33,929 bases of DNA from Actinomadura geliboluensis (GCF_005889745.1 NZ_VCKZ01000038.1:1-33929), one strand, 5' to 3'. Counted from the first letter of the stretch, positions 8,730-17,350 are shown. Translations and numbers: made by a program. The notes: generated by a model not told the origin, from the letters alone.

Positions 8730-9676
8730 GCGCTCACCTCCCGGCCCCTCAGGTAGTGGATCTGCACCATCGACACCGCCGCGACGAACAGCGCCAGCAC
8801 CAGCGCGATCGAGGTGCTGTAGCCGTAGTTGCCGAAGACGAACGCCTGCTTGTACAGGACGGTCGACAGCGTCTCGCTGGCGTGCCCCGGCCCTCCGCTC
8901 GTGGCGGCGTAGACCTGGTCGAACAGCTTGAGGCCGCCGATCGTCGACAGCATCAGGTTGATCGTGACGGCGGGCGCCAGCATCGGCCACGTCACGTTCC
9001 GGAACCGCTGGAAGCGGCCCGCGCCGTCGATCATCGCGGCCTCGTGCAGCTCGGCGGGCACGCCCTCCAGCCCGGCCAGGAAGATCACCATGGAGTACCC
9101 GGCGAACTGCCAGATCACCATGCCCGCGACCGACCACAGCGCCAGCGACGGGTCGCCCAGCCAGTCCTGCCGCAGCGCGCCGAGCCCGACCGCGCCGAGG
9201 ACGCCGTTGAGCCCCGCGCCGGGCGCCGGGTTGTAGATGTACTTCCACAGGAACGCGACCATCACCGGGCTGACCACGGCCGGCGCGAAGAACACCACGC
9301 GCAGCACGGTCCGCGACTTGATCTTGGCGTGCACGCCGAGCGCCAGCAGCAGCCCGATCCCGTTCTGGACGAACACGATCGCCACGGTCAGCAGCAGCGT
9401 GTTGACCAGGGAGCCGCGCGCGGCCTCGTCGCGGAACAGCCGGGTGAAGTTGTCCAGCCCGTTGAAGCCGCGCTCGCCGAGGCCGTTCCAGTCGGTGAAG
9501 GCGTACACGACGCCGCTGATGCTCGGGTACAGCACCACCAGCGCGTAGACGGCGAGGGCGGGCGCCGCGAACCACCACGGCGGGGACAGGAAGCGGGCGC
9601 CCCGCCGCCGGCGGCGGCCCGGCGCGCCCGGCGGCGCGGCGGACTTCACCGGGGCGGGGCGAGTGGTCGAGGTCAC
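8726..9676 (-). CDS. Carbohydrate ABC transporter permease (MalF/CUT1 type)
   Basis: The 316-residue protein has an Arg/Pro-rich cytoplasmic N-terminus (about 1-28) and then about six membrane segments, starting at PPWWFAAPALAVYALVVLYP. The EAA coupling loop is visible as HEAAMIDGAGRFQRFRNVTWP. This is the standard pattern of MalF-like subunits of CUT1 importers. The GTG start at 9676 lies 3 nt after the binding-protein stop, and the gene ends in a GTGA overlap with the second permease, so the importer subunits are made from one message. Its substrate is best judged from the flanking rhamnosidase genes, not from its own sequence. Confidence 0.94.
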   Translation of the reverse strand: MTSTTRPAPVKSAAPPGAPGRRRRRGARFLSPPWWFAAPALAVYALVVLYPSISGVVYAFTDWNGLGERGFNGLDNFTRLFRDEAARGSLVNTLLLTVAIVFVQNGIGLLLALGVHAKIKSRTVLRVVFFAPAVVSPVMVAFLWKYIYNPAPGAGLNGVLGAVGLGALRQDWLGDPSLALWSVAGMVIWQFAGYSMVIFLAGLEGVPAELHEAAMIDGAGRFQRFRNVTWPMLAPAVTINLMLSTIGGLKLFDQVYAATSGGPGHASETLSTVLYKQAFVFGNYGYSTSIALVLALFVAAVSMVQIHYLRGREVSA

Positions 9677-9679
9677 GGG

Positions 9680-10948
9680 TCAGTTCTTCCGGTAGGTCTC
9701 GTCCAGCTTCTTCAGCGCCGCGTTCACCGACGTCTTGCCGCCCAGCAGCTCCTGGACCACCGCGAAGTGGGCGGGCTGCACCTCGGCGTTCGGCCACGCC
9801 TGGTCCATGAACGGCACGGCCTTGTTGCCGTCGATGAACGGCAGGAACGGCTCCAGCACCGGGTCGATCTTGGACGTGGAGTCGCGGCTGAGCGGCACGC
9901 AGGCGACGGTCTCCGCCCACCGGTTCATGTTCCGCTGCTCGCCGAGGAACTCGATGAACGCCTTCGCGTCGTCCACGTTCTTGCCGCGCGCGCTCACCCC
10001 GAGGCCCACGACGACGCCCGCCGGGATCCACACCTGGCCCGCGTCGTCGGCCCCGGGCACCGGGAACATGCCGAGGTCGGCGGCGTCGGCGGCGGACTTG
10101 CGGAAGTCGGGCAGCACGGCCGACACCTGGATCGCCATCGCGGCCTTGCCGGTGGCGACCATCGCGGTCTGCTGCTCGAACGTCGTGCCGTTCGGGTTGT
10201 CGTTGAAGTACCCGCGCTTCTGCAGCTCCAGGTACATCTCGAAGGCGTCCGCCCAGCCCGAGCCGGCGAAGCTCGCCGACCCCGCCTGCATCTGCTCGTC
10301 GAACTTCGGGTTCTTGGCGTAGACCGTGGACGGGACGAGCGCGTAGGTGATCAGCTGGGTGACCCACTGGGTCTGCGCGCCCAGCGCGATCGGTACCTTG
10401 CCCTTCTTCTTGATCTTCTCGCAGACCTCCAGGAACCCCGACCACGTGGTGGGCGGCTCGACCCCGGCCTCCTGGAAGACCTTCTTGTTGTAGACGGCGC
10501 CGATGACGCTGGACCCGGCGGAGTAGATGTAGGTCTTGCCGCCGTTCTGGAACGCCGGCTTCAGCCCGGCCGGGATCCGCTTCGCCCACGCCTGGTCGCT
10601 CAGGTCGGCCAGCAGGCCCGCCTGGGAGATCTGCGCCATGCTCATCGCCGAGCCGTTGCCCGGGTACACCACGTGCACGTCGGGGGCGTTGCCCGCGCCG
10701 AGCTGCGTGCGCACCGAGGTCTGCACCTGGTCGGTGGGCGCGTAGGACGCGTTGAACTTGCTCTTGGTGTACTCCTTGATCAGCAGGTCGAGCGGCTTCT
10801 GCTGGTCGGCGACCCCGACCAGCCGCAGCGAACCGCCGCCGCCGCCCGAACCGGACGTCCCGCCGCAGGCCGCCAGCGCTCCCATGGCGGCGACGCCGCC
10901 GGTCAGCCCCAGGAAGCCGCGGCGGCTGAGCCCCGTAGACGATGTCAT
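9680..10948 (-). CDS. Tat-exported lipoprotein, sugar-binding protein (family 1)
   Basis: This 422-residue protein has a twin-arginine motif (LSRRGFLGL, 7-15), a hydrophobic stretch and a lipobox LAAC with Cys28 as lipidation site. A Gly/Ser-rich linker (29-39) leads to a periplasmic-binding fold of the MalE class, with VYNKKVFQEAGVEPPTTW, MAIQVSAVLPDF and KAFIEFLGEQRNMNRWA. It should sit on the outer face of the membrane and capture the oligosaccharide for the two permeases downstream. The ATG at 10948 has GAGGAGG upstream and overlaps the GH78 stop as ATGA. Context suggests a rhamnose-containing glycoside as ligand (inference); sequence alone does not define it. Confidence 0.95.
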   Translation of the reverse strand: MTSSTGLSRRGFLGLTGGVAAMGALAACGGTSGSGGGGGSLRLVGVADQQKPLDLLIKEYTKSKFNASYAPTDQVQTSVRTQLGAGNAPDVHVVYPGNGSAMSMAQISQAGLLADLSDQAWAKRIPAGLKPAFQNGGKTYIYSAGSSVIGAVYNKKVFQEAGVEPPTTWSGFLEVCEKIKKKGKVPIALGAQTQWVTQLITYALVPSTVYAKNPKFDEQMQAGSASFAGSGWADAFEMYLELQKRGYFNDNPNGTTFEQQTAMVATGKAAMAIQVSAVLPDFRKSAADAADLGMFPVPGADDAGQVWIPAGVVVGLGVSARGKNVDDAKAFIEFLGEQRNMNRWAETVACVPLSRDSTSKIDPVLEPFLPFIDGNKAVPFMDQAWPNAEVQPAHFAVVQELLGGKTSVNAALKKLDETYRKN

Positions 10949-13737
10949 GAGTCCTCCTCGAATCGCGGCCCTGCGCCGCGATGGCTGTGCGCGGCCGGGG
11001 CCGCCGGTGTGAGCGCGGCCCCCGGATCCGGCGCGGTGAAGCGGTAGTCCCCCGAGGACACCCGGCAGCGGAGCGTTCCGTGCTCGGCGCCGAGGACGTC
11101 GATCCCGGCGGCGTCGGCCACCGGGACCCCGCTCTCGCGCACGCCGCCGGGATCGCCGGCGGGCACGTGCACGATCGCGGTGGCCCCCGGCGGCACGCCG
11201 ACCTCCAGCCGCAGTTCGCCGTCCGCCCGCGACCACGCGGTCCGGACGGTGCCGCGCACCGACTCGTAGGCGGCGCGCGCCCAGTCCAGCCCGCCGGGCC
11301 GGGGGCGGACCAGCAGCTCGCGGTAGCCGGCTGAGCCGGCCGCCTGGCCCAGACCGGCGACGCCCTGGTAGAGCCATTCGCCGATCGAGCCGAGCGCGTA
11401 GTGGTTGAAGGAGTTCATCGCCGCGGCCTGGAAGCCGCGCTCCTCGGTGTAGCCGTCCCAGCGCTCCCAGATCGTGGTCGCGCCGTGCCGCAGCGGGTGC
11501 AGCCAGGACGGCGGGTCGGTCCTGCGCAGCAGCGCGTGCGCGAGGTCGGGCCGCCCGCACTCGTCCAGCACCGGGGCGAGCAGCCCCACGCCGAGGAAGC
11601 CGGTGGTGGTGCCGGGCCCCGCCGCCTCGACCAGTGCGGCGAGCCGGTCGGCGGCGGGCCGGACGAGGCCGTCCGGCAGCAGCCCGAACGCCAGGGCGAG
11701 CAGGTAGCCGGTCTGGGTGTCGCCGGAGACCCGGCCGTCCGGCGCGACGAAGTGCTCGGCGAACGCCGCGCGGACGCGTGCCGCGAGCGCGCCGTACCGC
11801 TCCGCGGCGTCGCGCCGGCCGAGGACCTCGGCGGCGCGGGCGGTGAGGTCGGCGCTGCGGGCGAAGTAGGCGGTGGCGACGACCTCGCGCGGCGTCGGCT
11901 CGGGGGCGAGCCAGTCGGCGAAGTGCGGCCCGACGCGGTACCGCCACACCAGGTCGGGGTTGTGCCGGTGGACGTGGTCGACCCAGGCGCACATGGCGTC
12001 GAGGTTGCTCTCCAGGAAGCGCTCGTCCCCGTACACGCGGTACAGGTGCCAGGGGACGATCACCCCGGCGTCGCCCCAGCCGGGCGCGCCCTCGTCGGCG
12101 ACGCCGGCGAGGCGCGGCGCCACGTTCGTGAACGCGCCGCCGGGCGACTGCGCGCCGCGGACCTCCCGCAGCCAGCCGTCGAAGAAGGCGGCGACGTCGG
12201 CGTTGAGGCAGGCGGTCGGCAGGAACACCTGCGCGTCGGCGAGCCAGCCGAGCCGCTCGTCGCGCTGCGGGCAGTCGGTGGGGACGCTGACGAAGTTGGA
12301 GCGCTGCCCCCAGCGGATGGCCCGGTAGAGGCGCTCGACGTCCGGGTCGGAGCAGGCGAACTCGCCCGTCCACGGGGTGTCGTTGTGCAGGACGACGCCG
12401 GTGATGTCGGCGGCGTCCAGTTCGGCGAGGCCCGTGACCTCCGCGTAGCGGAACCCGTGGTAGGTGAAGCGCGGCTCGAACACCGCCTCGGCGTCGTCGC
12501 CCGCGATGAGCACGTCCGTCGCGTCGGCGGTGCGCAGGTTGTCGGTGTAGAGGGCGCCGTCGCCGTCCAGGGCCTCGGCGTGCCGGACCACCACGCGCTT
12601 GCCGGGGGTGAGGCCGCGGGCGCGCAGGCGGACGCGGCCCGCGAAGTTCTGGCCGAAGTCCACCAGGTGCCGGTCGCCGCCGGTGCGGGTGACGGTGCGG
12701 GCGGGCAGTTCCTCCACGGCGCGGACCGGCGGCGCCACCGACGCGGTGATCAGGCCGTGGTCGGTGCCGGTGACCTGCGCGGGCCGCCAGTCGCCGGCGC
12801 CGCCGAACGCGGGCCGGTCCCAGCCCGGGGTCTCGCGGCGCAGGTCGTGGCACTCGCCCTTCAGCAGGTCGGCGTACCGGACGGGGGAGCGGCGGGTGAG
12901 CCAGTCCCCGCCGGTGGCGATGACCTCGTGGCGGCCGTCGGCGTGGTCGAGGTGCAGCTCCGCCAGCAGCTCCGGGAACGCTCCATAGTGGGCGCCGAGG
13001 CGGCGCGGGTCGAAGCCGACGAAGCCGCTCCACCAGCCGTCGGCGAGCGTGCAGGCGAGCACGTTCTCGCCGGCGGCGACGAGCGCGGTCACGTCGTGGA
13101 CCTGGTAGTCGACGCGGTCGCGGTAGTCGGTCCAGCCGGGCGCGAGCTCGGCGTCGCCGGCGCGGCGGCCGTTCAGCCGCATCTCGTACAGGCCGCGGGC
13201 GGTGACGTACAGGCGCGCGCGGACGGGCGCGGCGTCGGCGTGGAACGCGCGCCGCAGCCGGATCGCGGGCTGCAGGCCGTGGTCGGCGAGGGCCAGCTCG
13301 CCCTCTTCGGGCGCGTCCACCACGTCGAGGTCGCCGGTGTCGTGGGTGATCCAGGACGCCCGCCACGCCGCGGGGCCGAGCAGCCCGGTCTCGAACCAGG
13401 AGGCCGCGGCGGCGGTCGCGCCGTCCCCGGCGGTGACGGCGACCTCCCAGCGGTAGCGGGTGCGGGGGCGCAGCGGCGCGCCCGCGTAGCGGACGGACAC
13501 CGCGTCCGGGTCGGCGACCTCGCCGGTGTCCCAGACCTGCGTCCCGGCCTCGGCCTCGGGGGCGCCGGTGGGGACGGCCCAGACGCGCACCCGGTACCGG
13601 GCCTGCGCGTCGCCGCGCCGGGGGGAGGAGAGCCGCCACGCCAGCAGCGGGGCGGGCTCGTCGATGCCCAGCGGCTCGGTCAGGTGCGCGCAGCGAAGGC
13701 CGTAGGGCGCCAGTGCCGCGGTGCGGTCGCCGCTCAT
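10945..13737 (-). CDS. Alpha-L-rhamnosidase, GH78
   Basis: This 930-residue enzyme has the GH78 layout: N-terminal beta-sandwich domains (about 1-450) including NGRRAGDAELAPGWTDYRDR and LADGWWSGFVGF, an (alpha/alpha)6 barrel (about 455-810), and a C-terminal beta domain. The catalytic region PTDCPQRDERLGWLADAQVF (487-505) holds the conserved acidic pair Asp493/Glu494. WERWDGY (757-763) and GEWLY with Glu787, the likely general base, follow. It removes terminal alpha-L-rhamnose from glycosides. No signal peptide is present, so hydrolysis should be intracellular, after import. The ATG at 13737 was preferred to one 14 codons upstream because GGAGGCGGAGG lies directly before it. It is the first gene of the operon and ends in an ATGA overlap with the binding protein. 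Confidence 0.94.
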   Translation of the reverse strand: MSGDRTAALAPYGLRCAHLTEPLGIDEPAPLLAWRLSSPRRGDAQARYRVRVWAVPTGAPEAEAGTQVWDTGEVADPDAVSVRYAGAPLRPRTRYRWEVAVTAGDGATAAAASWFETGLLGPAAWRASWITHDTGDLDVVDAPEEGELALADHGLQPAIRLRRAFHADAAPVRARLYVTARGLYEMRLNGRRAGDAELAPGWTDYRDRVDYQVHDVTALVAAGENVLACTLADGWWSGFVGFDPRRLGAHYGAFPELLAELHLDHADGRHEVIATGGDWLTRRSPVRYADLLKGECHDLRRETPGWDRPAFGGAGDWRPAQVTGTDHGLITASVAPPVRAVEELPARTVTRTGGDRHLVDFGQNFAGRVRLRARGLTPGKRVVVRHAEALDGDGALYTDNLRTADATDVLIAGDDAEAVFEPRFTYHGFRYAEVTGLAELDAADITGVVLHNDTPWTGEFACSDPDVERLYRAIRWGQRSNFVSVPTDCPQRDERLGWLADAQVFLPTACLNADVAAFFDGWLREVRGAQSPGGAFTNVAPRLAGVADEGAPGWGDAGVIVPWHLYRVYGDERFLESNLDAMCAWVDHVHRHNPDLVWRYRVGPHFADWLAPEPTPREVVATAYFARSADLTARAAEVLGRRDAAERYGALAARVRAAFAEHFVAPDGRVSGDTQTGYLLALAFGLLPDGLVRPAADRLAALVEAAGPGTTTGFLGVGLLAPVLDECGRPDLAHALLRRTDPPSWLHPLRHGATTIWERWDGYTEERGFQAAAMNSFNHYALGSIGEWLYQGVAGLGQAAGSAGYRELLVRPRPGGLDWARAAYESVRGTVRTAWSRADGELRLEVGVPPGATAIVHVPAGDPGGVRESGVPVADAAGIDVLGAEHGTLRCRVSSGDYRFTAPDPGAALTPAAPAAHSHRGAGPRFEEDS

Positions 13738-13770
13738 GCCTCCGCCTCCGTTCGTTTCGTTGTCATGCGG

Positions 13771-13788
13771 TTTTAACACTTATCGATG
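13771..13788. promoter_or_regulatory. Probable DeoR-type operator at the GH78 operon start site
   Basis: The - strand reads CATCGATAAGTGTTAAAA here, directly at and after the predicted transcription start. It shares the GATAA and GTTA elements with the sites at 13948-13970 and 17520-17535. A repressor bound here would block the TTGACA promoter. The link to the DeoR protein encoded at 16562-17350 is inference. Confidence 0.5.
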
Positions 13789-13796
13789 TGAGATGG

Positions 13797-13825
13797 AGCG
13801 TAGAGATACCGAGATTGGGTGTCAA
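13797..13825 (-). promoter_or_regulatory. Sigma-70-type promoter of the rhamnosidase/transport operon
   Basis: Read on the - strand, a consensus -35 TTGACA (13825-13820) is followed after exactly 17 nt by TACGCT (13802-13797). Transcription should start near 13789-13791, about 52 nt before the GH78 ATG. An operator-like site lies immediately downstream. Confidence 0.75.
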
Positions 13826-13947
13826 GATGTCAGGTAGATCACATTGGCGCATCCCGGTGTTTCCGGCATCTGCCACGGTCACACCGCCTGCGACAGGGGA
13901 TGTTCAGGCAGGTGCGCCCGCGCGTGAGCGCGGTAGATCAGGGTGCG

Positions 13948-13970
13948 ATAACAACGTGAACGAGTGTTAT
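13948..13970. promoter_or_regulatory. Inverted repeat ATAACA-N11-TGTTAT, possible auxiliary operator
   Basis: ATAACA (13948-13953) and TGTTAT (13965-13970) are perfect inverted copies whose centres are 17 nt apart. The site overlaps the stop codon of the FGGY kinase and lies about 120 nt upstream of the GH78 operon -35 element. It could bind the same regulator as the start-site operator and allow looping. Confidence 0.5.
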
Positions 13971-15379
13971 AAACCGGCGCGCCAGCGCTCGCGAGCGGTG
14001 TCCACGCGCGCCAGGTAGTCCCGGTACTCCGCGTCGTGGAAGGCGGCCCGCGCCGCGTCCGGGTCGCGCACCGACGCGGGGCGCGTCCACGCCGCCGCGT
14101 CCAGCCCGTGGCCGCCCGCGAGCACCGCGCCCCGGGCCCCGGCCTCCTCGGCGGCGACCCGCAGCGGGCGGCCGAGGACGTCGGCGAACAGCTCCAGCCA
14201 GCGCGCGCTGCGGGTGCCGCCGCCCGCCACCGACAGCGCGCCGCGCAGCCCGGCGGCGTCCAGGCAGTGCCGCGCCGCGTAGGCGATGCCCTCGCAGGTC
14301 GCCCGCACCAGGTCGGCGGTGGTGGTCTCCAGGCTCACGCCGGTGATCTCCGCCCGCGCCGCCGGCTCGACGAACGGCGCGCGCTCCCCCGAGGGGGAGA
14401 AGAACGGCAGCACCCGCACGCCGCGCGCCCCCGGCGGCGAGGCGGCCAGCAGCCCGTCCAGGTCGCGGTGGGACGCGCCCACCCGCGCCAGCACCCATTC
14501 CAGCGCCGCCGTGCCGACCATCGCGGGCATGCCGCGCAGCCACCGGTCCGGGTGCCCGGTGGCGAAGTGGAACCCGGTCGGCGGCCCGTCCAGCGCGGGC
14601 TCGTCCACGACGGCCAGGCAGGCCAGCGTCGTCCCGATGATCAGCAGCCCGTCGCCGGGCTCGGTCACCCCCGCCCCGAGGGCGCAGGCGGGCACGTCGA
14701 AGGGGCCGGACGTGACCGGCGTGCCGGCCGGCAGCGGGACCCCGTCGAGGGGGACGCCCCGCGGCAGCGGCGCGGCGACCGGCGCGAGCAGGCCCGCCCG
14801 GTGCGACAGCCCGCAGGCCGCGAGGGCTCCGGGATCGTAGTCGCGCCTGCGGGGATCGAGGAACGGCACCGAGGCGTCGCTCGCGTCGGTGGCGCGCACC
14901 CCGGTGAGCCGCTGGAACACGACGTCCTTGCAGTAGGCCGCGGTCGCGGCGGCGTCGAGCGCGGCGGGCTCGTGCCGGTCCAGCCAGGCGAGCAGCGGCG
15001 CCGGGCAGCCGGGGAACAGCGCGTTGCCGGTGCGCGCGAAGACCTCCGCCGCCACGCCGCTCGCCGTCCACTCGGTGACGATCGCGGCGGCGCGGCCGTC
15101 CATCCAGGAGATCGCGGGGCGGACGGGCCGGGCCCGCCCGTCGACCAGCCACACGCCGTCGCCCTGGCCGGTCACGCCGGCGGCCCGCGGCCGCCGGCGC
15201 GCGGTGAGCGCGCCGAGCACCTCCAGGGCGGCCGCGACGACCTCCTCGGTGTCCTGCTCGACCCGGGCGTCGCCGCGCAGCGTGCGGGCCGGGCGCGACT
15301 CGACGGCCAGGGCGCGGCCGTCCTCGTCGAACGCCGCGGCCTTCACCACGGACGTGCCGACGTCGATCCCGACGTACAT
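13967..15379 (-). CDS. FGGY-family carbohydrate kinase (first of two)
   Basis: This 470-residue kinase opens with the ATP-binding motif YVGIDVGTSVVKAAAFD. It has a substrate-side GQGDGVW (71-77), the catalytic-base region SGPFDVPACALGAG (Asp228) and the C-terminal CEGIAYAARHCLD and AGGGTRSARW. FGGY kinases phosphorylate sugars, ketoses, polyols or hydroxylated acids; the exact substrate cannot be told. It follows a D-2-hydroxyacid dehydrogenase by 55 nt. This pairing recalls the Bacillus subtilis yoaC-yoaD kinase/dehydrogenase pair (from memory), whose substrate is to my knowledge not settled. The ATG at 15379 has a GAGGAGGT ribosome site. Rhamnulokinase is possible given the neighbouring rhamnosidases, but no rhamnose isomerase or aldolase is present. 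Confidence 0.9.
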   Translation of the reverse strand: MYVGIDVGTSVVKAAAFDEDGRALAVESRPARTLRGDARVEQDTEEVVAAALEVLGALTARRRPRAAGVTGQGDGVWLVDGRARPVRPAISWMDGRAAAIVTEWTASGVAAEVFARTGNALFPGCPAPLLAWLDRHEPAALDAAATAAYCKDVVFQRLTGVRATDASDASVPFLDPRRRDYDPGALAACGLSHRAGLLAPVAAPLPRGVPLDGVPLPAGTPVTSGPFDVPACALGAGVTEPGDGLLIIGTTLACLAVVDEPALDGPPTGFHFATGHPDRWLRGMPAMVGTAALEWVLARVGASHRDLDGLLAASPPGARGVRVLPFFSPSGERAPFVEPAARAEITGVSLETTTADLVRATCEGIAYAARHCLDAAGLRGALSVAGGGTRSARWLELFADVLGRPLRVAAEEAGARGAVLAGGHGLDAAAWTRPASVRDPDAARAAFHDAEYRDYLARVDTARERWRAGL

Positions 15380-15400
15380 CGTCGACCTCCTCGTCTGCTC

Positions 15401-15417
15401 GGAGCGGGGACCGCTCC
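15401..15417. other. Short perfect hairpin between dehydrogenase and kinase genes
   Basis: GGAGCGG (15401-15407) and CCGCTCC (15411-15417) form a 7-bp stem with a 3-nt loop in the 55-nt gap between the two - strand genes. There is no T run after it, so it is more likely an mRNA-stability or partial-attenuation element than a full terminator. Confidence 0.4.
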
Positions 15418-15434
15418 CCGGCGGCGGGGCCGGG

Positions 15435-16496
15435 TCAGCCCGGGTTGAGGCAGTGCGCCAGCGGTTCGCCCCGGTGCAGGCGGCCGACCTCGGCGGCGAC
15501 GATGCGGGCCGCCCGCTCGGCCACCGCGCGGGACGCGCCGCCCAGGTGCGGGGTCATCACGACGCCCGGCAGCCCGAACAGGCGCGAGCCGGCGGGCGGG
15601 GGCTCGACGGCGAAGGTGTCCAGGCCGGCGCCCATCAGGTGGCCCGACTCCAGCGCGTCGCACAGCGCGTCCTCGTCCACCAGCGGGCCCCGGGCGCAGT
15701 TCACCAGCACCGAGCCGGGCGGCATCAGCGCCAGCTCGCGGGCGCCGATCATGCCGCGGTTCTCCGGCGTGAGACGCGCGTGCAGGGAGACGACGCGGGA
15801 GCGGCGCAGCAGGTCGTCCAGACTCGCGGCGAAGCCGCTCCGGGGGGTGTGGGGTGTCGGCCCCCCTCGGGGAACGCCGCTCATGTCGGCGCCGCCCGGC
15901 AGGTACGGGTCGTAGATCTGGACGTCGGCGCCGAAGCCCTCCAGGATGCGGGCCACCCGGCCGCCGACGGCGCCGCCGCCGACCAGCCCGACGGGCGTCC
16001 CCTCCAGCTCCAGGCCGGTCGCCTCGTAGGTGTAGTAGCGCCCGCCCCACTCGCGGCGTCCCGCCAGCGCGGCGTGGGTCTCGGGGATGCGGCGCAGCAC
16101 GGAGAGCATCAGCCCGACGGTGTACTCGGCGGTCGCGGTCGCGTTGCGGCCCGGCGCGTAGCAGACCCGCACGCCGTGCGCGGTCGCCGCCTCCAGGTCG
16201 ACGTTGACGGGCCCGCCCCGCGCGACGGCCACGAGGCGCAGGCCGGGGGCGTTGCCGAGGACCTTGGCGGTGACGGGGGCCATCTGGGTGACGCACGCCT
16301 CCATGCCGGCCAGCGCGCCGATCATGGTGTCCTCGTCGCCGGACGCCTCGTCCACCTCGGCCACCGGGCCGAACGGCACCTCCGGCCACGGCAGTTCCAG
16401 CCGGCGGACTTCGGCGGCCCCGCCGAGCTCGGCGTCCAGCGCGCCGGCCAGCAGGTCCGGCAGGACGAAGCGGTCTCCCGCGGCAAGGACTCTCAT
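15435..16496 (-). CDS. D-2-hydroxyacid dehydrogenase (phosphoglycerate dehydrogenase-like)
   Basis: The 353-residue enzyme has the NAD Rossmann motif VGLVGGGAVGGR (Gly173/175/178), Asp196 after the second strand, and the catalytic set Arg269 (NCARGPLVDE), Glu298 (LDTFAVEP) and His317 (MTPHLGG). The family interconverts 2-hydroxy and 2-oxo acids using NAD(P)H. With an FGGY kinase next to it, the substrate may be a sugar acid or its phosphate (inference). Residues 201-222 form a Gly/Pro-rich loop encoded by a G/C-tract repeat and look like a small in-frame insertion. The ATG at 16496 matches the protein core; an ATG 10 codons upstream (16526) is also possible, and neither has a strong ribosome site. 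The DeoR gene lies 65 nt upstream on the same strand. Confidence 0.88.
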   Translation of the reverse strand: MRVLAAGDRFVLPDLLAGALDAELGGAAEVRRLELPWPEVPFGPVAEVDEASGDEDTMIGALAGMEACVTQMAPVTAKVLGNAPGLRLVAVARGGPVNVDLEAATAHGVRVCYAPGRNATATAEYTVGLMLSVLRRIPETHAALAGRREWGGRYYTYEATGLELEGTPVGLVGGGAVGGRVARILEGFGADVQIYDPYLPGGADMSGVPRGGPTPHTPRSGFAASLDDLLRRSRVVSLHARLTPENRGMIGARELALMPPGSVLVNCARGPLVDEDALCDALESGHLMGAGLDTFAVEPPPAGSRLFGLPGVVMTPHLGGASRAVAERAARIVAAEVGRLHRGEPLAHCLNPG

Positions 16497-16561
16497 CGCG
16501 TCACTCTCATGGGGGGCGTCTCCCATCGGGGGTCTCGGGTGTGCGGGCACGGGGCCCGGGG

Positions 16562-17350
16562 TCAGGTGGCGGCCACCTCGTAGGCGACCTTGTGCTCGTC
16601 CAGGTCGCGCAGGACCTCGCCGCTCGCGCCGTCGTCGACGATGACGCGCTCGAACGCCGACAGCGGCGCCACCCGGTGCAGCGCGACGCGGCCGAGCTTG
16701 GAGTGGTCGACCAGCAGCACGTTGCGCGCGGCGGCGTCGAGCATGGCCCGCTTGACCGACACGATGTGCTGCTCCTGGTGGTAGGCGAACCCGCCGGAGA
16801 CGGCGGAGGTCGACACGAAGCACAGGTCGACGTGGAGCGAGGTCACGGCGTCCACGCAGGGGACGCCGAGGAAGGAGTCGTGCAGCGAGTCGTACTCCCC
16901 GCCGAGCGCCATCAGCCGGATGCCGCGCTCGCGGGCCAGCAGGTTGGTGGTCTCCAGGAAGTTGGTGACCACCGTCAGCGGGGTGATGCCGCCCAGGCGG
17001 CGGGCCAGCGCCAGGGTGGTGGTGGAGTCGTCGAGCATCACCGCCATGCCGGGCTCCACCAGTTCGGCGGCCTTGGCGGCGATGGCGTCCTTGGCGGGCC
17101 GCATCGACTTCATGCGGTAGGCGACGTTGCTCTCGAACACGCCGGAGGGCTGCGCGGTGACGCCGCCCCGGTACTTGCGGACGATGCCCTGCCGCTCCAG
17201 GTCGTCGAGGTCGCGGTGGATCGTCATGAGGCTCACGCCGAACCGCTCGGCCAGGTCCCCGGCGGTGACCGAGCCCGCGGACAGCACATGGTCGGCGATG
17301 GCCTGGCGGCGCGCGTCCGGCCCGCGCCGGCCGCTGATCTCCTTCGTCAT
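16562..17350 (-). CDS. DeoR/GlpR-family transcriptional regulator
   Basis: This 262-residue protein has the N-terminal DeoR winged helix with RRQAIADHVLSAGSVTAGDL and FGVSLMTIHRDLDDLERQG (about 14-55) followed by YRGGV. A C-terminal sugar-phosphate-sensing domain follows, with LDDSTTTLALARRL, TVVTNFLETTNLLA, LVDHSKLGR and IVDDGA. Such proteins are usually repressors released by a phosphorylated sugar, which fits the two kinases beside it. The ATG at 17350 has GAGAGGA upstream; longer in-frame starts reach 17440. The gene is divergent from the second kinase, and TTGTTA-type sites lie between them and before the GH78 operon. Autoregulation and control of both arms is the likely role (inference). 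Confidence 0.93.
   Translation of the reverse strand: MTKEISGRRGPDARRQAIADHVLSAGSVTAGDLAERFGVSLMTIHRDLDDLERQGIVRKYRGGVTAQPSGVFESNVAYRMKSMRPAKDAIAAKAAELVEPGMAVMLDDSTTTLALARRLGGITPLTVVTNFLETTNLLARERGIRLMALGGEYDSLHDSFLGVPCVDAVTSLHVDLCFVSTSAVSGGFAYHQEQHIVSVKRAMLDAAARNVLLVDHSKLGRVALHRVAPLSAFERVIVDDGASGEVLRDLDEHKVAYEVAAT

Noticed and set aside
7902-10589. A long frame reading through both permeases and the binding protein as one protein
   Set aside because: Only its last 275 codons code for a real permease; the rest is an out-of-frame shadow of the MalF-type and binding-protein genes.
13820-13850. CRP-like half-site (TGTGATCTACCTGACA on the - strand) upstream of the rhamnoside promoter
   Set aside because: Only one half matches well; the second half deviates, and the match is not better than chance.
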